64,000 bases of DNA, taken from positions 18,245 to 82,244 of the forward strand of contig NZ_PPTR01000016.1 of the NCBI RefSeq assembly GCF_003339845.1, in the 5' to 3' direction. Under the pieces are notes generated by a model that had not been told where the DNA came from, searched no databases, and worked only from the letters and a program-made list of their open reading frames with translations. Positions 27,615 through 35,871 of the stretch are shown here, piece by piece. Position 1 is the stretch's first letter, and every line of letters begins with the position of its first letter. The DNA comes from Gordonibacter sp. 28C (lineage in GTDB: Bacteria > Actinomycetota > Coriobacteriia > Coriobacteriales > Eggerthellaceae). The position numbers and the translations under genes were made by a program.

Positions 27615-27643
27615 TTGACCCCGACGCGGGCGACCGGTACAAT
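27615..27643 (+). promoter_or_regulatory. Promoter of tRNA-Phe
   Basis: TTGACC (27615-27620), a 17-bp spacer and TACAAT (27638-27643) form a near-consensus housekeeping promoter; transcription would start ~24 nt before the tRNA. The rest of the 27350-27673 gap carries no gene and includes the upstream region of the minus-strand GGDEF gene. Confidence 0.75.
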
Positions 27644-27673
27644 ATCGTTCCACGTCCTCACGGACGCCTATGT

Positions 27674-27749
<76 letters not shown>

Positions 27750-27756
27750 CGCTATC

Positions 27757-27795
27757 AAAAGCGCCCCGCGAACCAATGGCTCGCGGGGCGCTTTT
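27757..27795 (+). terminator. Terminator after tRNA-Phe
   Basis: A perfect 15-bp stem (AAAAGCGCCCCGCGA with TCGCGGGGCGCTTTT) around a 9-nt loop ending in TTTT. Confidence 0.92.
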
Positions 27796-27856
27796 CGCTT
27801 GTGCCTTCGGTTCGGGGGCTATAGGCCAAAGCGTGTATCTGGTAGCTAGTTTCGGG

Positions 27857-27862
27857 TACAAT
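27857..27862 (+). promoter_or_regulatory. -10 element of the tRNase-like ORF
   Basis: TACAAT ends 8 nt before the ATG at 27870. No Shine-Dalgarno is visible, so the transcript would start at or next to the start codon. Confidence 0.5.
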
Positions 27863-27869
27863 GCTCCCC

Positions 27870-28259
27870 ATGAAAAAGAGAATCGGAAAGATCATCGTTC
27901 CCGGCGACGCCAACGTTTGGCCGCACGAGCAGAAGACGGCGCAGGCGCTCGCCCGCGCAGGCTTCGATGTGGAGTTCGTCAAGAAGAGCGACGAGCCCTA
28001 CGCGACTTCGGCCGACGCGCTGATCGACGGGAAGATGTGGGAGATGAAATCACCGACGGCATCGAGTATCAAGGCCGTCGAGCGCAATCTGAAGCGCGCG
28101 CGGTGGCAGTCGGGCAACATCGTCTTCGACTCCCGGCGTATGAAGGGCGTCCCCGATGCCGCGATAGAGCGCGAGCTTCGAAAGTGGTCGTCGGAACTCG
28201 GCGGGGTGACGCACGTGCTTTTCGTGAACCGTCACGGCGCTGTCATTGACATAAAGTAG
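27870..28259 (+). CDS. Free-standing CdiA-CT/tRNase-domain-like protein
   Basis: The 129-aa protein (MKKRIGKIIVPGDANVWPHE...) resembles the C-terminal toxin domain of contact-dependent inhibition proteins of the BpE479/CdiA_C tRNase type. Visible landmarks are the EQKTAQALARAGFDVEF helix, ADALIDGKMWEMKSP with the Asp and Glu-x-Lys of a nuclease core, and the final LFVNRHGAVIDIK strands. There is no delivery domain, signal peptide or obvious immunity gene. It lies 120 bp after tRNA-Phe. The family call is from memory of motifs; activity is not shown. An upstream ATG at 27861 lies inside the -10 and is not used. Confidence 0.65.
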   Translation: MKKRIGKIIVPGDANVWPHEQKTAQALARAGFDVEFVKKSDEPYATSADALIDGKMWEMKSPTASSIKAVERNLKRARWQSGNIVFDSRRMKGVPDAAIERELRKWSSELGGVTHVLFVNRHGAVIDIK

Positions 28260-28284
28260 AGCGGCGAATATAGTATGAATTGCT

Positions 28285-28325
28285 AAGCGCCCGAACGGTA
28301 CGCAGTTACCTCCCTCGGGCGTTTT
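28285..28325. terminator. Bidirectional terminator between the tRNase-like gene and tatA
   Basis: AAGCGCCCGA (28285-28294) pairs with TCGGGCGTTT (28315-28324), with T-rich flanks on both strands. It lies between convergent genes. Confidence 0.75.
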
Positions 28326-28364
28326 GCATTGCCCCGGCAGCGTCGTGATGCCGAGAGGTGCAGG

Positions 28365-28541
28365 CTACGCCGTCTGGGCGCCGGAAGCGGCGTCGTCGTC
28401 CTCTTCCACGCGGCCGCGGATCTTCTTCACGGTGCGGCCGAGCATGCCGCCGAGCTTGGGGAGGTTCTTGGGGCCGAAGATAATGAGCACGACCGCAAGG
28501 ATCAGGATCAGTTCGGGCAGTCCCATGCCGAAGATTTTCAT
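28365..28541 (-). CDS. tatA: Twin-arginine translocase subunit TatA
   Basis: The 58-aa protein has MGLPELILILAVVLIIFGPKNLPKL: one membrane helix followed by the FGPKNLPKLG hinge and an amphipathic helix, then an acidic tail. This is the full TatA layout at normal length. AAGGGG lies upstream of the ATG. No tatC or tatB is nearby, so the rest of the translocase must be encoded elsewhere. It is transcribed away from the tetR gene. Confidence 0.93.
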   Translation of the reverse strand: MKIFGMGLPELILILAVVLIIFGPKNLPKLGGMLGRTVKKIRGRVEEDDDAASGAQTA

Positions 28542-28689
28542 TTGTCCGCCCCTTTCGCGGTCGATCGCACTTGAGCATCCTTGGTTTTCGCGCGATACGG
28601 GGTGCCGACGCGTTTGGCGCGGGCCTGGCGGGCCCGCATGCCGTCGCTCCTCGCATGCGCATGTCGTTTCCAATAGTATAGCAGCCATA

Positions 28690-28734
28690 ATTTTATAGTG
28701 ACTATAAAATTGATGCAAATAAATAGTTGCATCG
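28690..28734. promoter_or_regulatory. Two adjacent palindromes, likely TetR operators
   Basis: ATTTTATAG-TGA-CTATAAAAT (28690-28710) is a perfect palindrome. GATGCAA-8 nt-TTGCATC (28712-28733) follows at once. A TATAAT -10 lies at 28746-28751, so the second palindrome covers the -35 position of the tetR promoter. The tatA promoter may lie on the other side. The run is strikingly A/T-rich for this genome. Confidence 0.55.
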
Positions 28735-28793
28735 CAAAACTTCCGTATAATGCAGGAAAAGCGCGAACGATCCGAGAAGGGGAGGGCCAAGGC

Positions 28794-29459
28794 ATGGCCA
28801 AGCCGAACCAGGCGAGCAACGTGCCGACGGGAACTGCCGATGAGGCTCCGGTGGAATCCTTGCGCGAGCGGAAGCGCCGCGAGACGCGTGCCGCCATCGA
28901 GCATGCGGCCATCTCGCTGGTGGACGAGCTGGGCTACGACAACGTGACCGTGTCCATGATCAGCGAGCGCGCGGTGGTGTCGCAGGGCACGTTCTTCAAC
29001 TACTTTCCCACGAAGGACGCCGCCATCGTGGGGTTGGGCCCCGTGAACCTCGATCCAGCCGCCGTCCACGCCGCTTACGACCGCCTTGCGCCCGCCACGC
29101 CTTACCACGCCACGCTCATGCTCTTCCTGAAGGTGGTGCGCGACTTGGACTGGACCAGCGAGATCGCCGCCATGCGCGCCCGCCTGGTGGCCCAGACGCC
29201 TGCGCTCATGAAGCTGTTCTTAGATGCCACGTTCGGGTTTGTGGCCGACTTCCGCAGCATCCTCGCCGCGTACCTTGAACGGCATCCCGAGATCCGCACC
29301 TGCGCCGACGATCTCACGGCCGCCGAGGAGGCGAACCTGGTGGTGGCGCAGGCGCTCGAGGCGGCCAAGTTCGCGCTCGCCCGAACGGCGGCCGACCCCG
29401 GCGCCCCGTTCCCCGAAGCCGCCGATGTGGAAGCCGTCGTCAGGAGGATCGTGGGGTAA
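28794..29459 (+). CDS. TetR-family transcriptional regulator
   Basis: The ~221-aa protein has an N-terminal helix-turn-helix of TetR type (AAISLVDELGYDNVTVSMIS...VSQGTFFNYFPTKDAAIVG) and an all-helical ligand-binding region without recognised specificity. The ATG at 28794 is preceded by GGGGAGGG; ATGs at 28698 and 28750 would lie in or before the promoter. The palindromes just upstream suggest autoregulation. It could also control tatA or an unlinked efflux gene. Confidence 0.87.
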   Translation: MAKPNQASNVPTGTADEAPVESLRERKRRETRAAIEHAAISLVDELGYDNVTVSMISERAVVSQGTFFNYFPTKDAAIVGLGPVNLDPAAVHAAYDRLAPATPYHATLMLFLKVVRDLDWTSEIAAMRARLVAQTPALMKLFLDATFGFVADFRSILAAYLERHPEIRTCADDLTAAEEANLVVAQALEAAKFALARTAADPGAPFPEAADVEAVVRRIVG

Positions 29460-29588
29460 GGCGCATCTCCTGCGTGAAAATGCGCGCATGAGCAAGCGCG
29501 GGCTTTCCGAAACCCGTACAATAGGGAATTGCGAATGGAAAGGTGCGCTTCGCCGCAGTCGGCGCGTCTCTTAGACGAAGGAGATCGT

Positions 29589-30059
29589 ATGTCCTGTGAA
29601 CAGAAGAACCCGGTCATCGGCATCATCATGGGCTCCGAGAGCGACATGCCCGCCATGGAGCCGTGCATGAAGCAGCTCGACGAATTCGGCGTGCCCTACG
29701 AGGTGAAGGTGGCCAGCGCCCACCGCAAGCCGACCGAGGTGCACGACTGGGCCAGCACGGCCCACGAGCGCGGCATCCGCGTGATCATCGCGGCCGCGGG
29801 CAAGGCGGCCCATCTGGGCGGCGTCGTGGCGGCCTATACGCCCAACCCGGTTATCACCGTGCCCATGAAGACGAGCGACCTGGGCGGTTTGGATTCGCTG
29901 CTGTCCATGGTGCAGATGCCCTCCGGCGTGCCGGTGGCGTGCGTGGCCATCAACGGCGCGAAGAACGCCGCCATCCTGGCCGTGCAGATCATGGGCACGG
30001 GCTGCGACGGCGCCCGCCAGAAGATCATCGACTTCAAGAAGGCCATGGCCGAGGCGTAG
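29589..30059 (+). CDS. purE: N5-carboxyaminoimidazole ribonucleotide mutase
   Basis: The 156-aa protein contains [26 protein letters not shown] and [21 protein letters not shown], the PurE class motifs with the catalytic His in SAHR. It moves the carboxyl group of N5-CAIR to make CAIR in purine synthesis. GAAGGAG precedes the ATG. purK is not adjacent, so the class I assignment depends on motifs only. Confidence 0.95.
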   Translation: MSCEQKNPVIGIIMGSESDMPAMEPCMKQLDEFGVPYEVKVASAHRKPTEVHDWASTAHERGIRVIIAAAGKAAHLGGVVAAYTPNPVITVPMKTSDLGGLDSLLSMVQMPSGVPVACVAINGAKNAAILAVQIMGTGCDGARQKIIDFKKAMAEA

Positions 30060-30098
30060 ATCGGCTACCGGGGGCGAGAGACGGGACAGGCAAGAAGC

Positions 30099-32120
30099 AT
30101 GACGAAGAAACTGCTGATGGGAAACGAGGCGTTCGCGCATGCGGCGCTCGAAGCGGGCGTGCGCGTGGTGGCGGGCTATCCGGGCACGCCGTCGTCCGAG
30201 CTCATCGAGACGGTGGCGAAGCTGCACGCGTCCGGCGCGGCGCGCGGCGTTCACGTGGAGTGGTCGACGAACGAGAAAAGCGCGCTCGAGCTGCTGGCCG
30301 GCGCGTCCTATACCGGCGCGCGTTGCCTGTTCACCTGCAAGCAGGTCGGCCTCAACGTGGCCAGCGACCCGCTCATGAGCCTGAACTACGTGGGCGTGAA
30401 GGGGGGCACGGTGCTGTTCGTGGCCGACGACCCGGGTCCCATCTCGTCGCAGACCGAGCAGGACACCCGCCGCTTCGCGGCCTTCGCGAAGATGCCCGTG
30501 CTCGACCCGTCCACGCCCGACGAGGGTTTCGCCATGATGAGGGCCGCGTTCGACCTGTCCGAGCGCTACCACACGCCCGTCATCGTGCGTCCCACCACGC
30601 GCATCAACCACGCGTCCACGTTCTTCGAGGTGGCCGACGCTACCGATGCGCGGCCCGTGCCCGACGAGGGTTTCGAGCGCGACCCGAAGTGGATCATCTT
30701 CCCGCGCCGCGCCTACCAGGCGCACGGCGAGATCAACGAGCGGCTTGCGCAGATCGCGCGCGACTTCGCGCACGAGCCCGCCCTTGCTGCGTTCAACCCG
30801 ATGGTTGAAGGCGGTGCGACGAGCGAGGGCACGCCGCGTCTGGGCATCGTGGCCGGCGGCGTATCGGCGGCCTACGCCCGCGAGGCGCTGCGCATGGTGG
30901 AGACTCGCGCGGCCGAGCACGGCATCGAAGTGCCGGCCTACCGTTTTTGGCAGGTGGGCACGCCGTTCCCGTTCCCCGAGGACGCCGCCGCGCGCTTCGC
31001 CGAGGGCCTGGAGCAGGTGCTCGTGCTGGAAGAACTCGACCACGTGCTGGAGGACGAACTGCTCAAGCACGCCGGGCGTGCGCACGCGCCCTATCAGGTG
31101 AAGGGCAAGCTCACCGGCGACGCGCGCGATCGCGGCGAGAACGACGTGGACGACGTCGCCGCCCGCTTGGCGCGGTTCCTGGGCGTGGCCGAGGCGGCTG
31201 CGGCCGGCGAGCCCCTGGCGTACGACACCGCGGACGACCCGCTGCCGGTGCGGCCGCCCGTGCTGTGCGCCGGCTGCCCCCATCGCGGCAGCTTCTACGC
31301 GGTGAAGCGCGCGCTGGGCAAGGCACCCGCCGTGCTGTGCGGCGACATCGGCTGTTACACGCTGGGCAACGCCATGCCGCTCGATGCGGTGGACACGTGC
31401 CTGTGCATGGGCGCGGGCATCACCATGGCGCAGGGCTTTGCCGTGGCCGAGCCGCACAAGAAGCACGTGTCGTTCGTGGGCGACTCCACGTTCTTCGCCA
31501 GCGGCCTGCCGGGCATCGTGAACGCCGTGTACAACGGCCACGATATAACCGTGTGCGTGCTGGACAACGCCACCACAGCCATGACCGGCTCGCAGCCGCA
31601 CCCCGGCACCGGGGTCACGCTCATGGGCCCGAAGCGCGAGCCCGTTTCCATCGAGCGCGTGCTGGAGGCCGTGGGCTTCGGCTGCATCGTGCACGCCGAC
31701 CCGCTCGACCTCGAAGGCTCCGTCGCGGCGGCGAAGGAGGCGCTCGACTACGAGGGCCCCTCGGCCGTTCTGTTCGAGTCGCCGTGCGTGCAGCTGGTGA
31801 AGCCGGGCGCTCCCGCGACCGTCGACGCCGACGCGTGCACGGGCTGCAAGAAGTGCATCACCGAGATCGGCTGCCCCGGCATCGGCTTCGACGCCGACGC
31901 GCGCGGGCCGAAGAGCCGCGAGCGCGGCCAGGCGTTCGTCGACGCCAGCCTGTGCAACGGCTGCGGCCTGTGCACGCAGGTGTGTCCCTTCGACGCGCTC
32001 TGTCATCCTGAGCGGAGCGCGCAGCGCGGAGTCGAAGGATCTCGCCCAGGATCCTTCGACTCCGGCGGCAATGCCGCCTCCGCTCAGGATGACAAGTTGG
32101 AAAGGGGTTCCCATGCGTAA
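30099..32120 (+). CDS. iorA: Indolepyruvate ferredoxin oxidoreductase alpha subunit
   Basis: The 673-aa protein begins with KLLMGNEAFAHAALEAGVRVVAGYPGTPSSE, the IorA pyrimidine/TPP domain, followed by the PP domain with CAGCPHRGSFYAV and GDIGCYTLG. Two ferredoxin clusters follow: CTGCKKC near residue 579 and CNGCGLCTQVCPFDAL near 619. With IorB it oxidises aryl-pyruvates from aromatic amino acids to aryl-acetyl-CoA and reduces ferredoxin. The normal C-terminus after CPFDAL is replaced by about 40 residues encoded by two palindromic repeats (32001-32094), and the stop lies 8 bp inside iorB. Confidence 0.94.
   Translation: MTKKLLMGNEAFAHAALEAGVRVVAGYPGTPSSELIETVAKLHASGAARGVHVEWSTNEKSALELLAGASYTGARCLFTCKQVGLNVASDPLMSLNYVGVKGGTVLFVADDPGPISSQTEQDTRRFAAFAKMPVLDPSTPDEGFAMMRAAFDLSERYHTPVIVRPTTRINHASTFFEVADATDARPVPDEGFERDPKWIIFPRRAYQAHGEINERLAQIARDFAHEPALAAFNPMVEGGATSEGTPRLGIVAGGVSAAYAREALRMVETRAAEHGIEVPAYRFWQVGTPFPFPEDAAARFAEGLEQVLVLEELDHVLEDELLKHAGRAHAPYQVKGKLTGDARDRGENDVDDVAARLARFLGVAEAAAAGEPLAYDTADDPLPVRPPVLCAGCPHRGSFYAVKRALGKAPAVLCGDIGCYTLGNAMPLDAVDTCLCMGAGITMAQGFAVAEPHKKHVSFVGDSTFFASGLPGIVNAVYNGHDITVCVLDNATTAMTGSQPHPGTGVTLMGPKREPVSIERVLEAVGFGCIVHADPLDLEGSVAAAKEALDYEGPSAVLFESPCVQLVKPGAPATVDADACTGCKKCITEIGCPGIGFDADARGPKSRERGQAFVDASLCNGCGLCTQVCPFDALCHPERSAQRGVEGSRPGSFDSGGNAASAQDDKLERGSHA
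32001..32094. repeat. Inverted pair of TCATCCTGAGCG-family palindromes at the iorA 3' end
   Basis: Copy one (32001-32042) is near-identical to 9870-9910; copy two (32050-32094) is in the opposite direction with an inner GGCGGCAATGCCGCC hairpin. Together they encode the CHPERSAQRGVEGS... tail of IorA and can form a long hairpin before iorB. Confidence 0.88.
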
Positions 32121-32724
32121 CGTTCTGCTTGCCGGCGTGGGCGGTCAGGGGACCGTGCTCGCGGCCAAGGTTCTGGCCCAAGCCGCCCAGAGCAAGGGGT
32201 GGAAGGTGCGCACGGCCGAGACCATCGGCATGGCGCAGCGCGGCGGCAACGTGGTGTCGCATGTGCGCATGGGGGATCGCGGCGAGGACGTGTTCGCCCC
32301 GCTGCTGGCCGAGCGCTCGGCCGACCTCGTCATCGCGTTCGAGCCGGCCGAAGCCGCGCGCGTGCTGCCGTTCCTCGCCCCCGAAGGCGTGCTGGTCACG
32401 GCAACGACGGCGCTCCAGCCCGTCACGGCCGCGTTGGCGGCGAAGCCCTATCGGGCCTCCGCCATCGTGCGTCGTCTCGAAAGCCAGCTGGCGGACACGG
32501 CCGCAACGTTCGTGGCCGTTGACGACGCTGCGCTCACCGAGCGCGTGGGAAGCCGCAAGGTGCTCAACACGGTGCTGCTCGCCAGCGCATTGGCCGCCGG
32601 GCATATCGAGCTCGACCTAGACGATTTGCGCAGCGCCGTCGAGGTGTGCGTCAAGCCCCGCTTCGTCGCTCTCAACCTGGCCGCGATCGACGAGGTGGCC
32701 GCTTCCTGTCGACAAGGCTCGTAA
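32113..32724 (+). CDS. iorB: Indolepyruvate ferredoxin oxidoreductase beta subunit
   Basis: The 203-aa protein begins MRNVLLAGVGGQGTVLAAK, the gamma/POR-type domain signature, with AETIGMAQRGGNVVSHVR, which binds CoA/partner subunit in this family. It forms the IorAB heterodimer. The ATG overlaps the end of iorA by 8 bp, with AAAGGGG upstream encoded by the sequence just after the repeat. Confidence 0.94.
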   Translation: MRNVLLAGVGGQGTVLAAKVLAQAAQSKGWKVRTAETIGMAQRGGNVVSHVRMGDRGEDVFAPLLAERSADLVIAFEPAEAARVLPFLAPEGVLVTATTALQPVTAALAAKPYRASAIVRRLESQLADTAATFVAVDDAALTERVGSRKVLNTVLLASALAAGHIELDLDDLRSAVEVCVKPRFVALNLAAIDEVAASCRQGS

Positions 32725-32892
32725 CGCAGGCAACGCGCCCTTTCCGCCTCTTAATCAACACCCCCTCCGATGCTAATCGAGAGGGGATGCTGGTATACTG
32801 ATGAGATTGAAGCATCGGTTGAAATTCCAAGGGAAAGAGCTCGGTGCGCAGCGAAGATTTCGGGTGTTCCCTGGGTCGAAAGCGAGGCGGCA

Positions 32893-33879
32893 ATGCGGCA
32901 GGAAATGGATCGTGCGTGGCTCGACCAAGCGGTTCAAATGACGCAAGCGCTGTGGCGCGCCTATGTCATCGAGCCCTCGGACGAAGGCCTCCAGCTCATT
33001 CTCTCATCCCTTGACCCTGGCGAGCTTTCCCTCATCGGCACGGGCAAGCACGAGTTCTACGTCGATTTCGACTCGTTCATCCAGGGATACCAAAACGACC
33101 AGGCGGAGTCGCAGGGCATCACGTTCGAGATACTCGACGAGTACTACGAGGCGCGCCAGCTCGGCTCTGACTCGTGCATCGTGTTCGGCACGCTGTGGGT
33201 TCGCGAGAAAGCCGACCAACCCAAACCGCTGCTCGTGGAGATGGACACGCGTTTCACCCTGGCGTTTCGCCGCGAGGGCGACCGGTGGCTGGTCACGCAC
33301 CTGCACCACTCCATGCCGAACGCCGATCAGCAGCGCGACGAGTACTACCCCAAAACCGTCACCGAGCAGGCGAACGCCGCACTCAAGTACTCCAAGGCGC
33401 TGGAGCGCCGGGCCGAGCTCGACTCCATGACCGAGCTGCTGAACCACGCGGCGTTCGAGAAGTACGTGGCGTCGGAGCTTATCGACGGCGGCGCGGGCAG
33501 CGCGTTCTTCATGATCGACCTCGATTACTTCAAAACGGTGAACGACACGCTGGGACACCCCGAGGGCGACCGGGTCATCCGGGAGTTCGCCGACGTGCTG
33601 GGGCAGGTGTTCGCGCGCGACGCGCTGCTCGGCCGGCTGGGCGGCGACGAGTTCGCCGTGTTCACCACGTGCGAGGTTTCGGTCGAAGAGGCGGAGGCCA
33701 AAGCGCAGGAGCTCATCGATTGCTGGAAAGGGCGTTCGCAGGGCAGGCCGGTGCGTTTGGGATGCTCGGTGGGCATCGTGCGGGCCGTTCGCGGCGACAC
33801 GTTCTACGATCTGTACCGAGCGGCTGACGGGGCGCTGTACGAAAGCAAGCGTGGGGGCAGGGGCAGGTTCAGCTGGTAG
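32893..33879 (+). CDS. NTF2/SnoaL-like domain plus GGDEF diguanylate cyclase
   Basis: The ~328-aa soluble protein has an N-terminal SnoaL/NTF2-like module (~25-150, with DFDSFIQGYQNDQ and RWLVTHLHHSMPN), a short helical linker and a GGDEF domain with LGGDEF intact. The five-residue-upstream RxxD site is absent (ARDA), so feedback inhibition is unlikely. No membrane segment. ATG at 32893 has GAGGCGG upstream; a start at 32770 would add ~41 residues. The signal sensed is unknown. Confidence 0.85.
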   Translation: MRQEMDRAWLDQAVQMTQALWRAYVIEPSDEGLQLILSSLDPGELSLIGTGKHEFYVDFDSFIQGYQNDQAESQGITFEILDEYYEARQLGSDSCIVFGTLWVREKADQPKPLLVEMDTRFTLAFRREGDRWLVTHLHHSMPNADQQRDEYYPKTVTEQANAALKYSKALERRAELDSMTELLNHAAFEKYVASELIDGGAGSAFFMIDLDYFKTVNDTLGHPEGDRVIREFADVLGQVFARDALLGRLGGDEFAVFTTCEVSVEEAEAKAQELIDCWKGRSQGRPVRLGCSVGIVRAVRGDTFYDLYRAADGALYESKRGGRGRFSW

Positions 33880-33965
33880 GCGTCGCCGCCGGCTTCGCGC
33901 CGTCTTTTATGCCCCGTCATCCTGAAAAACCGCTCTTGTTTCTTTGCTTTCTCCGCGTGTTCGCC

Positions 33966-33971
33966 TAAAAT
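33966..33971 (+). promoter_or_regulatory. -10 element upstream of the paaK leader
   Basis: TAAAAT with TTGCTT 16 bp upstream gives a plausible promoter. Its predicted start coincides with the ATG at 33978, about 140 nt before paaK. Confidence 0.45.
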
Positions 33972-33977
33972 GAACGT

Positions 33978-34040
33978 ATGGAATTCGCATCCGACATCCT
34001 CTCCACCCCAGCCGTGGTTTCGGCGGGGCGATGGCTTTAG
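33978..34040 (+). CDS. Possible 20-aa leader peptide before paaK
   Basis: An ATG 7 nt after the -10 opens a 20-codon frame, MEFASDILSTPAVVSAGRWL, ending TAG at 34038-34040. The stop codon touches a perfect 8-bp hairpin (GCTTCAAG at 34040-34047 with CTTGAAGC at 34064-34071). The layout resembles a translated leader that influences RNA folding. Nothing shows that it is translated. Confidence 0.3.
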   Translation: MEFASDILSTPAVVSAGRWL

Positions 34041-34116
34041 CTTCAAGACTCGCGCTTGGCGGGCTTGAAGCATCTTTGCACCCGGTAGAAGACCATCGTC
34101 TGAGAAGAGGATCACC

Positions 34117-35352
34117 ATGCAGATCACCAACGATCAGTTCGCGCTTATCAAAGACCAGTTCAAAACCCTGAAAGAGCGTTCGCCGTTCTACGCCATGAAG
34201 TTCGAGGGCATCGACCTTGCCGACGTGCAAACCCAGGAAGACTTCGAGAAGCTGCCGTTCTCCGAGAAGGACGACCTGCGCCGCGTGTATCCGCTGGGCC
34301 TGCAGGCCGTGCCCGACGAGGAGGTCGTGCGCATCCACTCGTCCTCGGGCACTACGGGCACGCCGGTCATCATCCCCTACACGCAGCAGGACGTCACCGA
34401 CTGGGCCATCCAGTTCGCGCGCTGCTACGAGATGGCGGGCATCACGAACCGCGACCGCATCCAGATCACGCCGGGCTACGGCCTGTGGACGGCGGGCATC
34501 GGCTTCCAGCTGGGCGCCGAGCGCCTGGGCGCCATGGCCATCCCCATGGGGCCGGGCAACACCGAGAAGCAGCTGCGCATGATGCAGGACCTGAAGTCCA
34601 CCGTGCTGTGCGCCACCAGCTCCTACGCGCTGCTTCTGGCCGAAGCCATCGCCGAGCAGGGCATCGGCGACAATATCTGCCTGCGCAAGGGCGTCATCGG
34701 ATCCGAGCGCTGGGGCGACAAGATGCGCAAGCGCATTGCCGACGAGCTGGGGGTGGAGCTGTACGACATCTACGGCCTGACCGAGATATACGGTCCCGGC
34801 ATCGGCATCTCGTGCGACGAGCACAACGGCATGCACATCTGGGACGACTACGTGTACTGCGAGATCGTCGATCCCAAGACGGGCAAGAACGTGCCCGACG
34901 GCGAGTCGGGAGAGCTGGTCATCACCACGCTGCGCAAGCAGGGCGCGCCGCTCATCCGCTACCGCACGCACGACCTCACGCGCATCCTGCCCGGCGACTG
35001 CGCCTGCGGATCGCACCATCCGCGCATCGACATCCTCATCGGCCGCACCGACGACATGGTGAAGGTGAAGGGCGTGAACATGTTCCCCGCGCAGATCGAG
35101 GAGGTCATCCGCTTCACCGACGGCGCCTCGTCGGAGTACCAGGTGATGATCGACCACCTGTTCGGCAAGGACATACTCACGGTGTTCTTCGAAACCGAGG
35201 CCACCGGCGAGGATAAGAAGAAGGTCGAGGAGGAGCTCGCGTTCATCTTCAAGGGCAAGATCGGCTGCACGCCGGTCGCCAAGGGCGTCGCCATCGGCGA
35301 GCTGCCCCGTTCCGAGAAGAAGACCCAGCGCATTTTCGACAACCGCTACTAA
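34117..35352 (+). CDS. paaK: Phenylacetate-CoA ligase
   Basis: The 411-aa protein has the adenylate-forming motif SSSGTTGTPVIIPYTQQD, then YGLTEIYGPGIG, YRTHDLTRI and GRTDDMVKVKGVNMFP, the PaaK family motifs. It joins phenylacetate or a related aryl-acetate to CoA, or in the reverse direction makes ATP from aryl-acetyl-CoA. Its position after iorAB fits fermentation of aromatic amino acids. AAGAGGA precedes the ATG. Confidence 0.93.
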   Translation: MQITNDQFALIKDQFKTLKERSPFYAMKFEGIDLADVQTQEDFEKLPFSEKDDLRRVYPLGLQAVPDEEVVRIHSSSGTTGTPVIIPYTQQDVTDWAIQFARCYEMAGITNRDRIQITPGYGLWTAGIGFQLGAERLGAMAIPMGPGNTEKQLRMMQDLKSTVLCATSSYALLLAEAIAEQGIGDNICLRKGVIGSERWGDKMRKRIADELGVELYDIYGLTEIYGPGIGISCDEHNGMHIWDDYVYCEIVDPKTGKNVPDGESGELVITTLRKQGAPLIRYRTHDLTRILPGDCACGSHHPRIDILIGRTDDMVKVKGVNMFPAQIEEVIRFTDGASSEYQVMIDHLFGKDILTVFFETEATGEDKKKVEEELAFIFKGKIGCTPVAKGVAIGELPRSEKKTQRIFDNRY

Positions 35353-35372
35353 AACGCCATTCAACAGCCATT

Positions 35373-35409
35373 CGAGCGCCCGTCGCCCTTCAAAGGCGGC
35401 GGGCGCTCG
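35373..35409 (+). terminator. Terminator after paaK
   Basis: CGAGCGCCCGTCGCC (35373-35387) pairs with GGCGGCGGGCGCTCG (35395-35409) over 15 bp with one G-U pair. It has no U-tract. Confidence 0.7.
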
Positions 35410-35511
35410 TGCTTCGTGGCGAGGTGCGTCGCCGTTTTTCGATGAGCCGAAAAGGTAATCGATACATCGCAGGCAACGACATCACCGAATTAAAAAAATG
35501 CCTCCGTGCGG

Positions 35512-35527
35512 TGTTTCACGTGAAACA
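35512..35527. promoter_or_regulatory. parS site (ParB binding)
   Basis: TGTTTCACGTGAAACA, a perfect 16-bp palindrome, matches the widely conserved chromosomal parS consensus. ParB/Spo0J loads there to organise the origin region for segregation. It lies in a 713-bp stretch (35353-36065) with few genes. No second full site was noticed in the window. Confidence 0.85.
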
Positions 35528-35585
35528 TTCGTTCGCTATCAGGCGATTTGCAAACTTTTTGCATTGCGCCGACGCTCCACTGTGG

Positions 35586-35591
35586 TAAAGT
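35586..35591 (+). promoter_or_regulatory. -10 element of the leader ORF/symporter transcript
   Basis: TAAAGT with TTGCGC 16 bp upstream. The predicted transcription start falls on the ATG at 35598. Confidence 0.45.
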
Positions 35592-35597
35592 AGTCGC

Positions 35598-35789
35598 ATG
35601 AATTCCGCGAAGGGACATATGGCCGTCGAGCAGCGCTGGCGCTTCGAGCTGGCCGTTGCGGCCGCGTGGCGCTCCTTCGCTCCCCGGTCTTCCGAATCTT
35701 TGGCCCCGTTCGCTTCGGGTCGTGCGGCTTCGTCCAACGAGGCTTCCGCTTACCGGGCCCTTCCTTACTATTCCTACCGATACCTCTAG
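35598..35789 (+). CDS. Possible aromatic-rich leader peptide
   Basis: A 63-codon frame starts 7 nt after the -10 and ends in ALPYYSYRYL, with four Tyr codons in the last seven. Across the peptide there are also two Trp and four Phe, about 17% aromatic residues. It is followed by a strong hairpin (35872-35903) and the Na+ symporter gene 276 bp on. It could be an attenuation leader sensing aromatic aminoacyl-tRNA, or simply a small protein, or a chance frame. Confidence 0.35.
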   Translation: MNSAKGHMAVEQRWRFELAVAAAWRSFAPRSSESLAPFASGRAASSNEASAYRALPYYSYRYL

Positions 35790-35871
35790 CACATGGGTTT
35801 GCCCGTGGTGTTGCGTCGTGTCGGGCTCCGGCATAGCGCGCCCGTAGCAGGCAAAGTCATGTGCGCCTTGG

